In this document: positions 35,354 through 45,340 of the stretch, piece after piece
How positions within the stretch are numbered: position 1 is the stretch's first letter
Layout: each line of letters begins with the position of its first letter
Source of the DNA: Lepidodermella squamata
Taxonomy: Eukaryota > Gastrotricha
Direction: 5' to 3'
Length of the DNA stretch: 64,000 nucleotides
Assembly: GCA_047495785.1 (NCBI GenBank)
Contig: JBLDXI010000015.1
Location: 4,216,001-4,280,000, forward strand
Program-made: the position numbers and the translations under genes
The notes under the pieces: model-generated
Told to the model about the DNA's origin: nothing
Database searches by the model: none
The model's input: only the letters and a program-made list of their open reading frames with translations

Positions 35354-38300
35354 TCATCGATGGCTGTTAGTGTCCGATCCTAAATGCGTAATCAGGGTAT
35401 AATTCATTTTCGGCAATTTTTTTTCTACTACCTCATTTTTCGCTTCGTCTTTTTTGCTTACTTCCCGGCTTTTCGACGCACGTCGAAGCAATTCTCGCCA
35501 CAGCAACTGCGCTTCGTTTGTCTGTGAGAACATTTGCATATATAAAAAAATAGTCATAAAATAGCGGCCTCACCTTCATTACCATATCCGCATTTAGGCC
35601 AACGTGGAGAGGTAGGTTAAACTCGGTATCATTCGCTACGTAATGCGAGGCTGATACGAGTTCAACATTAGGCAAAAGGCGAGAAAATGTTGTAGCAAAC
35701 GCGCGAGTCATTGCCGCATCATCATCTGACACTAGTTCAAATTGCTAATCAAATAATTCGACTTTCGTACGAGATATAACTTACAAACAACAGAAAAAGA
35801 TGGCTTCGACTTCGCCTCTTGCTTATTTTTCATCTGATTGATCGCATTCGCGACCAAAGTCATGGCAGAGCGCGCTGAATAAACACAGTCCAAGGCGTTG
35901 CTGATGTTAGATTGAGCAAGTTCCCAAGACGGTGGGTTGTTATCCGCCGGTTTCTCGATCGATATTTCGAGTAAGCTTGAAACCGGCGCCAGACCGACTG
36001 ATTTTCGAACAACTGAACTTAGCTCTTCGGTTAGGAATGGCATGAATGGGTGTAAATAGTCGAACGCATCTTTCAGCGCCGTGTACAAAATGTTGAAAAC
36101 AACTCGACTCCTAGCGTCATCATCGCCCTTCAAATCCGCCTTAACATATTCCTGAAATCGCAAAATTATGGAGAATTGAAAACAAATTAAGAAAAATTAC
36201 AATATAAGTATCGCATAAATCGTGATGAACAAAATTCCGGACTGCCAGAGCAGCTGAGTGAATTCGAAGTGGCGCCAATTGAATGGGTTTGTTTTTCGTA
36301 CCAGTAGAAGCCATGGAAACCGGTTGAGAACTGAACGCGGCGTGGCATGTTAGTTTCATAGCTTGCAATCTGCCGATCAGCCACGCATCCATCGGATGAC
36401 TTGGTCCATCGCCATCTTCAGGAATCGTGGCTGGGCTGTTTTGGTCGAGTTTGAACTCGGGAGGCGTGTGCATGAGGACGAATCGAACTGCCTGCCACAA
36501 TTTATTGCCGAAACGCCGGCTCGCGGCCAAATGGCCCACATCGATATTTATGTCGGTGGCATGGGTGTCGTAAAGGCAAAGCGCCAGCCTTAAACCATCA
36601 GCGCCACATTCTGGAATGCCCTTAGGGTACAAACGCGTTTGAGCAGACCGCAGATTCGCATCTGCTGCAGCAGTGTACCTTGCTTGAAGAGCCTAAATTG
36701 CAGGAAAAATCCATTAAAAATTCCATTAAATTTAAAATTTTACTTGTAACGTAGCACCTTGAATCGCGTCCAGGGGGTCAATGACGTTGCCAAGTGATTT
36801 CGACATCTTTTTCCCTGTCGCATCGCGAACAATGCCATGAAGCAGGACAGTGTTGAAAGGTAATTGACCTTGATTCGGGGCTAATTCCGAACACATCATG
36901 ACCATTCGCGCGACCCAGAAGAACAGAATATCAGCCCCGGTCTCCATTATTGACAGCGGATAGCGATTCGTGAGTTCTGAATTTTGCCCTGGCCAACCCT
37001 GGGCAGCTAATGGGTACAAACCTGATGAGAACCACGTGTCCAATACGTCTTCATCTTGTTGCAGGGGCGTGTCTGATGCTAGACCAGCTATTTGTCGAGC
37101 TTCGTCGACGGATCGTGCAACAATCCATTTACTGTCTCCTGATGAGTTCGATTCGGTGGTGGCTAAACGATAAGCCGGGATTCGATGGCCCCACCACAGC
37201 TGCCGTGATATGCACCAGTCTTTTATATTAGTCAACCAGTTCAGCCAAACATTTTTGTAAAAATCAGGGACAAATCCAAGCTCTCCACTCTCAGCGGCCT
37301 GTTAAACACATCGATAAATCAGCTTCAATTTGGGTGTTAAATACCTACCTTAATTGCTCGATCAGCTAAGCGGCCTTTGCAAGCCACGAACCACTGATGG
37401 CGAAGTCTAGGCTCGACAACATCGCCTGATCGACTGCAAATCGGTAGAATTTGCTTGTGAGAAGCTATCGATTCAAGTAGGCCCATTTCACCAAGCAGAG
37501 AAATGACCCGTTCCCGAGCAGAATACCGCGATAAACCCTTCAAATTTTCAAAAATAATGAAATTATTTTGTATTACAGGAAATTCAAACCGAGAAATGAT
37601 CGAAACCAGGGCGAATCGCGGCAGAATCGTCAAAAATATCGATAAGACTGTCTTTTGGCATCTTGGCTCGTTCCCAAATTTCGAAATCAAGAGCATCATG
37701 AGCAGGGGTGACTTTGACCACCCCAGTGCCGAAATTGGGGTCGACGCCCTGATCGGCAATTATCGGTAGACGCCGTTGCGGGAAGAATGGGTGATGAGCG
37801 TATGATCCAATGAGGGACGAATACCGATTGTCTGTCGGGTGAACCGCCAATGCGACATCGCCGAGAATTGTTTCAGGTCGAGTTGTCGACACGGTTATAA
37901 AATTCTCTGAAAAAACGAGGTTTGACAGGGAAAATATTCTTAAATTGTATGCAAACTTGGGTTTGATTCAAGAGCATAACGGACTGTGTAAAGTCGCCCA
38001 AAAGCGACTTTTCCAGCTTTGTTGCTGGGAATTGTGAGTTCTGTTGCGCCATCTATCTCTACAGAGTCGACCTAAACATATTATAAAAACTGTAAAAAAT
38101 GCATTAGAATAGAATGGAAATTACCTCAATGTCGGAAACTGTCGACTTCAAATGAGGACACCAGTTGACAAATGATTGTTTCCTATAAATTAAACCGCTT
38201 TTATTAAGCCGGCAAAACGCTTCAGTGACAGCAGTAGAGTATCCCTAGAAAATTGAACTTAGAATTAGCGCTCCGACGTAAATTTAAACTAAACCTCATC

Positions 38301-38866
38301 CATTGTGAAGCGATACCGTTGCCAATCTAATAACGAGCCCATCTTTTCCAGCTGGTTACGAATTTCACTCTCTCGGCTGAAAAAAAACACAATTTAAGAC
38401 ATCGAACTTGTATGCTTAATACTACTGACTTGTTCTTCCAATCCATGACATGAGAAACGAATTTTTCTCGGCCAATATCGAGTCGAGACAAGTTTTGAGT
38501 CTTCGCCACGTGCTTTTCAACAGCGACCTGTGTCGCGATACTCGCATGGTCACATCCCGGGATCCAAACAGCGGAATGTCCTGTTTTACAGTGCCACCTA
38601 ATTAGCGCGTCTTCAATTGCGACAGTCAACGCGTGTCCCAAATGCAAGGAGCCAGTGATATTAGGCGGAGGAAGGCATATCGTGTAAGGCTTCTTATTCT
38701 GAGACGCCAACTTGGTGTTTACATCACTCCATTTAGCACGCTGAGAAGCCAACTCAACAGCTGCAGGCTCGTAGGCCTTTCGAATGATTGCGTCTGTTAG
38801 TAACGAAATTTTATCAACCGTAAATGGTCAAGTTTAAATCGAACCTATATTTCTCAGCTGTCTCAT
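35354..38866 (-). CDS. VARS2: Valyl-tRNA synthetase, possibly mitochondrial type
   Basis: Twelve exons: 38845-38866, 38430-38793, 38295-38376, 38125-38244, 37957-38071, 37590-37906, 37349-37537, 36744-37298, 36201-36692, 35789-36151, 35574-35744, 35354-35521; phases close at 985 aa. Class I landmarks: HIGH-type HLGH in [15 protein letters not shown], editing (CP1) domain with [11 protein letters not shown] and [30 protein letters not shown], and KMSKSLGN. It charges tRNA-Val. There is no N-terminal GST-like extension as in vertebrate cytosolic VARS, and the C-terminal half is divergent, so a mitochondrial enzyme is likely, but no clear targeting peptide is visible; the symbol is tentative. 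The start ATG lies in a 22-nt exon that only fits in this phase, 69 nt after the EEF1AKMT1 stop. Confidence 0.92.
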
Positions 38867-38935
38867 TCACTTCGGCATTTTTACGTAAAACTCTTTAAAT
38901 AAAAATAGAAGATGCTTTATTAGACTATTTTTCCA

Positions 38936-39526
38936 TCAGTCAACAAAAACAGTATCGTAATTAGCCAAACAAGCAAACTCATTTCTGAGCTCGTTGTGCT
39001 TTGGCCTGAAATTGAGCAGCCGACAGCCGGGTAGGTGATCTGGAACTCGATCACCAATCGCCGCCCCGGTGAGATAAAGTATTTTACCCCTAGATCCGGC
39101 AACAACTTTCACACTCTGCGCCATGTTGCTGAGGCAATCCTCTGACAAAAATGGCGGATCAGCGATGACTATTGAAAAATCAGACGGAAATTTCCCGGCG
39201 TTTTTCATTGCCTGCAACTCCGCGGCATTGAAACAATCATATTTGGTGAATTTTGACCCAGCCATCTCGCCGAACCGTCGGTCAAATTCAAACAGGTAAC
39301 AGTCTGAAGTGCGTTCGCTATACATTTCAGTGAAAGCCGAGTACAAGGAGGGACAGCTCATAAACGCAATCTTTTCTCCGGGTTTTGTCGCGTAATAAAC
39401 CTCTTTAGCTAGCAATGATTTCGTCGAATTTGAATACCAGAATTGGGACAGTTGCCAATTTTCAGAGTCGAAGCCAAGTTGACCCTGGCACGCGACCAAC
39501 GGGAGGTTGGCGCAATATTCTACCAT
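38936..39526 (-). CDS. EEF1AKMT1: EEF1A lysine methyltransferase 1 (N6AMT2 family)
   Basis: Single exon, 196 aa (human 214). Family signatures: ENWQLSQFWYS, the SAM-binding strand around LYLF-type CYLFEFDRRFG, catalytic IVIADPPFLSEDCL, RGKILYLTGA, and RNEFACLANYD. The family methylates a lysine near the N-terminus of elongation factor 1A in the cytosol. ATG 39526 is the first in frame; an acceptor-like TTTTTTAG lies just before, so an upstream exon could add residues missing relative to human. The polyadenylation signal (complement of 38916-38921) lies inside the 69-nt gap before the valyl-tRNA synthetase ATG. Confidence 0.9.
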   Translation of the reverse strand: MVEYCANLPLVACQGQLGFDSENWQLSQFWYSNSTKSLLAKEVYYATKPGEKIAFMSCPSLYSAFTEMYSERTSDCYLFEFDRRFGEMAGSKFTKYDCFNAAELQAMKNAGKFPSDFSIVIADPPFLSEDCLSNMAQSVKVVAGSRGKILYLTGAAIGDRVPDHLPGCRLLNFRPKHNELRNEFACLANYDTVFVD

Positions 39527-39926
39527 TATATACCGAAAAACTCTAAAAAACAATCGAATTCATAAAAACGTTTCTTTTATTATTGTTTTTTGGTTTTTCA
39601 CAGTTACCGCCGAAATCGCCGGCACGAAGAACACCACAACCACGACAGCACGAAAAAGAGAGAACTAGAAATTGATTAGAGACAAGAACAGACAATAAAC
39701 GCGGTCGTTTCTTAAACGACTCGTCATTTTTCAGCAAGATAAATTTAGCAGTCTGAGATGGAATTACAATATAATAATATTATTATCGGAAATTCACAGC
39801 GTTAACATCTTCAATGGTTCATTCGGCTTTACACATTTATATCACCCTTGAAACAAACACCTAGTTTTAAATTGCCATTGCATTGCTTGCCTCGGACTGG
39901 TTGTGTAACGGCTTGTAACGAGGCGA
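39527..39926. other. Intergenic, OST3 / EEF1AKMT1
   Basis: 400 nt between two same-strand genes. No supported ORF; possibly 5' UTR or a noncoding first exon of EEF1AKMT1. Confidence 0.4.
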
Positions 39927-41662
39927 TTACTTGAACAAGAAGCTGTACGGGTAGCCGCCGTACTTCGACCGGAAAATCGAAATCAGGAAACTGAAGAAGA
40001 CGCAGTACAAGCTGATACCAGCGATCGCCAACACTATTATTCAAAATTGAGATTTTTCATCGGTTATGTTCGTTTGCTCACCTTTCTTCCGGGTAGCGTC
40101 TTTCACGTTGTTAACCTCGTACAGCAAGATCATACCCAATGTGATGAGCATATCTGAAAAATTGAAATAATTAGCCAAAGTCTTCCCGAATTAATGCCAC
40201 TTCTTGCCATAAAAATCCCCGAATACTCGAGATTTTTACGGCGACGAAGTGCAAATGGCTTGAAGCTACCAGATTGTAAAAGTGACGCGGCTCAGGTGAG
40301 AAATATGTGCATTAAATGACAAGATGGAAAAGTGTTATCTCTGTTGATTGAACACATGTGAAACGAGAAAAATGATATTAATTCCCAGTTAATTAAGTTA
40401 ATTTAAAGCACCCGAAAAAGCAGAGATAGATACCGTAAAATTTGAGTAACAGATATAGTTATCACATGAACTAAGTAGGGTAACATATAACAAAGCCTCG
40501 CGTATTTACAAATTGTGGCGATAATGATCGTTTCGGCGACGAATTGCCCGTCCTCATTGGGTAGAATGTACAGCTGAAAGAAAACGGGAAGAAAAATTAT
40601 CGGATGAAGGTGCAAGGTATAAAGAGCCAGACACGTCACTTTTAATCTAATAGTTCAGCCTTAAAATTTATTCGAGAAAAATTACAGTGGAAAAAGATGA
40701 TGTAACTCTCCGCAACAAACTGGAACTGAGTGCTGCCGCTGAAATAGCCCTTTACAATACAATAAAATTGTTATGATTTCCGCCCAAAAATAATTGAAAA
40801 CTATCGCAATAGAATTTGTTGAACGAAGCTCAAGTTTACTTACCATAGCGCCAGTCTGCTGGTTGCGATGCATGAACGGAGGTCCTCGAATTTGATTCCA
40901 CATTTGACCAGAGATCATGCAGAAAATGATGGCCTAACAACGTCACATTTATTGAAAATCCACAATTAACTCTTTGCAACGTACCATTACGGACATTCCC
41001 CAAATCTGCTTACTGTACAAAAATTCCAGGCTGTTACGTTTGACGTAAAGCATCAATCCAACCAAGCCGACAAGCATCATAACAGCGAGGGTTCCTGAAT
41101 AGTTTGGCGGACGGAAGATGCGAACATTCAATTCGGTTCTATCCGACACCCATTTTCCAATATTTTCAGCCTCGAAACCGATGCGCTGAATGTCCATCGT
41201 ATCTTGAGTACGAGGCTTGGCAGTTTTGGGCGGGAAATGGATGAAAACCGGAACTGATTGAAGGCTCATTTGTTGGAAAGCGTCCATGTTATCGTCAAAG
41301 TCAGCAATAGCAAAGAATAACCGACCGGGATTGCTTTGGCTGGACAAATAATGCCACGAATTGGCTACAATTTGGAATTCTTCTGTTGCTTGTTTGCAAA
41401 TCGAACAGCCTCGCTGAGGAGCGTTTGCTGTGAACATAACAACCACCGAATAGTTTTTGTGTTGAGTTTTGACGTAGTTTTTGAAGCGGTCGTTATTTAG
41501 CTTAATCATGGGTCGTGATTGAGACCATTCCGTCATCTGTTCAACTTTTTCGACGTATAGATCGTTCACATCAACGGCAGCAGCAGCAGAACCTCCTCGG
41601 CCAGCAGCCCAAGCAGTACCGCAGGCGATAACGCCAAGCAAGAGTCCAATTATTAACTTCAT
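39927..41662 (-). CDS. MAGT1/TUSC3: Oligosaccharyltransferase OST3/OST6 subunit (MAGT1/TUSC3)
   Basis: Exons: 40985-41662, 40844-40933, then exon 3a 40686-40749 or exon 3b 40510-40573, then 40082-40153 and 39927-40033; 336 aa with either. Signal peptide ([19 protein letters not shown]), luminal thioredoxin-like domain with active CxxC (RGCSICKQ), [22 protein letters not shown], four membrane segments, and the family C-terminus [17 protein letters not shown]. The subunit forms mixed disulfides with substrates of STT3B-type oligosaccharyltransferase in the ER and has been linked to Mg2+ transport. Exons 3a and 3b have equal length and phase and encode the same segment, so they are alternatives. 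The HD-domain gene lies 184 nt upstream on the same strand. Confidence 0.95.
40510..40573 (-). other. OST3 alternative exon 3b
   Basis: 64 nt with a strong acceptor (TTTTCTTTCAG) and donor GTAAAT. Encodes [21 protein letters not shown] plus one base. Enters in phase 0 and leaves with one base over, exactly like 3a. Shares QFVAE and the following isoleucines with 3a but has a different luminal loop (NED instead of GST). Confidence 0.8.
40686..40749 (-). other. OST3 alternative exon 3a
   Basis: 64 nt, acceptor TTGTAAAG (weaker), donor GTAATT. Encodes [21 protein letters not shown] plus one base, the version closest to vertebrate TUSC3 (HGSSQAQFVAESHII). Using it together with 3b would shift the frame. 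Confidence 0.8.
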
Positions 41663-41846
41663 TGTTCGTAACCCTATGAAGCAAAATAACGCGATGAATG
41701 GCAATTAAATATTTAGTTTTCGTTCAGGATTATCAAGCACTTCGATGGTCAGGGAAGAGAGGCAGAGATAGTTGACAAAATCATAAATAAAATCATTTCC
41801 TTCATAATCACAGCCAACAAAAATATTCACCCGGGATGTCATCAGA

Positions 41847-42425
41847 TTAAAGAGCACCTAAATAGTCTTCAGCTAGCTTTCGGTAATAATTCAGATCCGG
41901 AGTTATCGCATTTGGATCTTTGGCTTGCTCATCAATATTACGAACAGCGAGAATAGCACTAAGATACAAATGATTGCCAAACTCCATGGCTTCTTCTTCA
42001 CTCATGGGACCGCCTTGTAGTTTCAAAGTTTCAACACTAGCAGGTGTCAACTTGGCCATATATCCCTTGTTAACTGCTACTCTGAAACGCTTTGCGTTCA
42101 CATGATGACGGATTAAGTCGGAGACCGCAGTGGGGAATCCAACTCGTTCCACATAATCAGCACCAAGATTCTCATGATTCACCGATCCCAATATGACACC
42201 ATCGGGCGCAACTAACTCTGGCAAGCCCAATTCGAATCCCAGCAGATGACCAATGTCGTGGAACAGAGCAGCTAAAACAACAGTTGGGTCGTAACCACTC
42301 TTTTCCGCAATAGATGCAGCCTGAAGGCTATGTTGAAGGAATGTAACAGGTTCGCCGATATAAAGGGAATTTCCATGCTTTTCGAACAACGCAAACAACG
42401 CATCGATGGTAGAAGGATAAGTCAT
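41847..42425 (-). CDS. HD-domain diiron oxygenase, PhnZ/TmpB-like
   Basis: 192 aa in one coding exon; ATG 42425 gives the N-terminus expected for the family, and an acceptor (TTTTCTTTTCAG) lies upstream at about 42465, so a 5' noncoding or short coding exon exists or the site is a trans-splice acceptor. HD-domain metal ligands: His in FLQHSLQ, HD in FHDIGH, His in NHENLG, RHHV, and a C-terminal Asp region. YIGEPVT matches the Tyr and Glu that gate the substrate in PhnZ/TmpB, mixed-valence diiron enzymes that cleave the C-P bond of hydroxylated aminoethylphosphonates. Substrate in an animal is unknown; a phosphohydrolase activity is the alternative. Confidence 0.75.
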   Translation of the reverse strand: MTYPSTIDALFALFEKHGNSLYIGEPVTFLQHSLQAASIAEKSGYDPTVVLAALFHDIGHLLGFELGLPELVAPDGVILGSVNHENLGADYVERVGFPTAVSDLIRHHVNAKRFRVAVNKGYMAKLTPASVETLKLQGGPMSEEEAMEFGNHLYLSAILAVRNIDEQAKDPNAITPDLNYYRKLAEDYLGAL

Positions 42426-42882
42426 TTTGCTACAATCACGATTAAGATAGGTATCAACAACTGAAAAGAAAAGATATATTACTAATAATGATACATCAGT
42501 TAGAAAAGTAAGCACAGACAACATTTAGACATGTTGCTTTTAGCTGTTATAGCTGTTAGCTGTCAAATGGGGGAGGGTGGGAGAAGTTTCAAAGTTTTCG
42601 ATTCAACAACACGAGAGGATACCTGGGAGCCTTGGACTCATAAGTCAAAAATGCTCAACGTACGCCTATCCGATGGACCGCAGTTACTTGAACATACGGG
42701 ATCCGGGAGCCGGCAAACTGCGAGTGCAAGTTGACCGGTCAAAAATAGTCAAACGAAGTCTGCACAGGTGGAAGCCTGCCTGCCTGCCTGCCCTCATAAC
42801 TAGGGAACCTCAGGATCCCTAGAAAGCAAATTAGATCATTGGGCAGAGGAAAGCCCTATTGTCAAAGGTAATTTGCCAATCC
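42426..42882. other. Intergenic, HD gene / retrotransposon 3' end
   Basis: Includes the upstream region of the HD gene and a (GCCT)4 tract; the part from about 42774 may be the 3' tail of the neighbouring retrotransposon. Confidence 0.4.
42774..42792. repeat. (GCCT)4 microsatellite
   Basis: Four GCCT units plus GCC, about 90 nt beyond the retrotransposon ORF stop. Short tandem tails are common at 3' ends of some non-LTR elements. Confidence 0.85.
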
Positions 42883-44829
42883 TCAGACAGTAGTTTGAAT
42901 GGCTGTGCTAACTATTTTCTCCAGACGTTTGAAGAAAATTAAGGTATTTTTTACAATTCTATTGTCAGCACTAAGCAGCCTTGCAGGGTCGTGGCCAGCA
43001 ACAGATAAACAGTCGTAAGAAATATGGTAGGCTAACTGGCTCAGAGGAGTAACGTTACCACAGAACATACATGTAACATCATCAATTCTGAAAATAAAAT
43101 GTTCGATACGGCGAAAGACGGTGTTCGTGACGACTCGCAGAGCAGTATTTCTAAGGTCAGGTGGATAATTTTCGAATATCTTACTAATGCCAAAGTAACC
43201 GTCCCTGGCTAATAGGTAGCTGGCATTATATTTATTATGAAATTTGACAGATAGTTCAGAAACATAGCAGTCTTTGACTAGGTTGAAAAATTGCTCCATG
43301 ACTGCCGGGTCACGCATAAACCAGAAGTCGGGAGGCAGATTGTAGGATAATAGAAATTTACGAGTTGCGTGGATGGGATTTAAGACACCCATCTTCGGAC
43401 GAGAATGGAAGTAAAAAGAAAAAGCATCATTCACTAAGGGGTTGGCACATTTCGTCAGCTCACATGTAAACTTGACTGCATTGAGTTTCGCCTTTAGGCT
43501 AGGGGGAATAAGTCCCATAACAAAACCAGTTGATAAACTAGACGCATTGTACGGAATGTCGCGCGCTCTTTTATAATACTTATAACAGACGCTGTCCAAT
43601 TTAGCAACACGGCTAGGGGCGAAGAGGCCCCAGAGTTCGGAGCCTGCAAGCATCGCCGCTTCAATTTTGCTACAAAATAGTGTATCCAAGTTATTGCGTT
43701 CTATCATACTCAATTTGATCCTATGAGAGGAAAGAGCGTTGTAACAGCTATTGCCACGTGTAAGCGCATTTTCAATAGCTTCAAACCAGCTCAAGTCGCT
43801 GGATATCGGTACGCCTAGGTAGAAATCAGATTTTACAACTTTGAGAGGTACGCCGTTCATATTAAAGGAGTAACGGTCAGGTGAAACAGGAGCTTGGGAA
43901 AAAATGATAACTTTCGTTTTACCGGGGTTAGGGCTGAGCCCTTCTCTAGTAGAATACGTCGACATAGCATCAATCTGTATTTGCAAATCCACCGCGTTAG
44001 TTGCAGTGGGTGTGGAGTCGTCCGCATATAATACGCAAAGTACCTTGGTAGAAAGTAACTTAGGAATGTCTGATAGATTTTTGGCATTCTCAGCCAGATG
44101 AAGAGGCAAATCGGCGGTATACAGATTGTACATTAGGGGACCTAAGACGTCACCCTGTCTAACACCGCGTTCAATGGCGATGTCTGCAATAGACAGTTTG
44201 CTGCCAACTCGCACTTTGGCTTTAGCGTCGGAATAGAGAGAGTTCAATCTCTTGGCAAAGGAAGATGAGATACCTAATCGCTGGCATTTCCATATAAGAC
44301 GGTTGTGAGGAACGCAGTCGAAAGCTTTAGTAAAGTCGATTAAACATATAAAGAGCATTCTACCGCGAACGTGGATTTGGTACGTCGCCAACGACTGAAG
44401 GACGAAAGCCGCGTGTAAGCGCGATAATCCTTTTTCGAAACCAAACTGCTCTTCAGGTATGATCGAGTGAATTCTACACCACTTTTCCAGTCTCAATTTC
44501 AGTATAGTAGAATAAGTTTTGTATATTACGGATAAAAGAGATAATGGCCGGTAGTTGTCCGGCTTAGAGGAGTCACCTTTTTTGAACAAGGTGCAAAACA
44601 GAGACAAATTTAGTCCCGATGGCAGGGTGTAGCTAAGGAAACACGGTTCAAAAATTTTAAAGAGCGTCTTGCTGAAAAAAGAAACATTCAGGTCACTGTG
44701 TTGCATGAATTCAGCTGTAATACCATCCGGGCCGGGCGCCAGGTGGAAGGTGGCTATGCGCTCAAATCCCACTATGCGCGCGGTTTGCCGAACATTTGAG
44801 GACCAAAAATATGTTTGTTCTTTTCCTAA
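42883..44829 (-). mobile_element. 5'-truncated non-LTR retrotransposon (reverse transcriptase ORF)
   Basis: A single open frame of about 649 codons bounded upstream by TAA (44830-44832). Reverse-transcriptase blocks in order: APGPDGITAEFMQ, LFKKGDSSKPDNYRPLSLLSV, FGFEKGLS, LIDFTKAFDCVPH, RQGDVLGPLMYNLYTADL, catalytic LYADDST, NPGKTKVIIFS. The C-terminus has a Cys/His knuckle (CMFCGN...HISYDC). The endonuclease domain is missing and no ATG opens the frame, so it is a typical dead 5'-truncated insertion, though the RT frame itself is intact, implying fairly recent arrival. The clade was not resolved. No flanking target-site duplication was identified. Confidence 0.92.
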
Positions 44830-44832
44830 TTA

Positions 44833-45340
44833 TATTGCTGAAAATTATTTGCAGAATCATTATCAAGACTTTCACAGTATATCTGTTGGGTGACCTTGAG
44901 ACGACCTTGACAGCTCAATTTTCATTTTCTGCGCGATTTTCGTTCCATCAGTCAGCGCGATGTTAGCCGGGATTCCACCTGAGCCTGACTGACAGTAAGG
45001 CACAATGCGCGATGCACTTTCACCACTTCTGTACCGTATCGTTACCTTCTCCATGGAACTTAAAATGTAGAGCTTCGTGAATTCATCGTAGATATCAGGT
45101 TATTCTCGGTTATTCTCTGGCGTAGCAGTCACCGCCAATCTTGAACATTTGAATACGCAGTCGGCAGGTTCATGCTTGTGTTTTATTTCATCTTAGTTTT
45201 ACGACGGGGTCAGCGCCCGAGAGACGCTGATCGATTGTAAACATTCACTTGAGCCAAATACTTTCTCCTTCAACTTGTGAGATCATAATATCCTAAATGA
45301 TTCTTACGCAGATTGCAGGCTTACGCATTATTGATATCAA
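44833..45340. other. Intergenic, retrotransposon / GatB
   Basis: Contains a 60-codon minus-strand ORF with ATG (44872-45054, starting MEKVTIRYRSGE). It reads protein-like but has no recognised domain; it could be a remnant interrupted by the retrotransposon. The promoter region of GatB is also here. Confidence 0.35.

Noticed and set aside
40403-40639. Independent 78-codon minus-strand ORF
   Set aside because: Its conserved part is only the 64-nt exon 3b of OST3 with good splice sites; the rest is intron.
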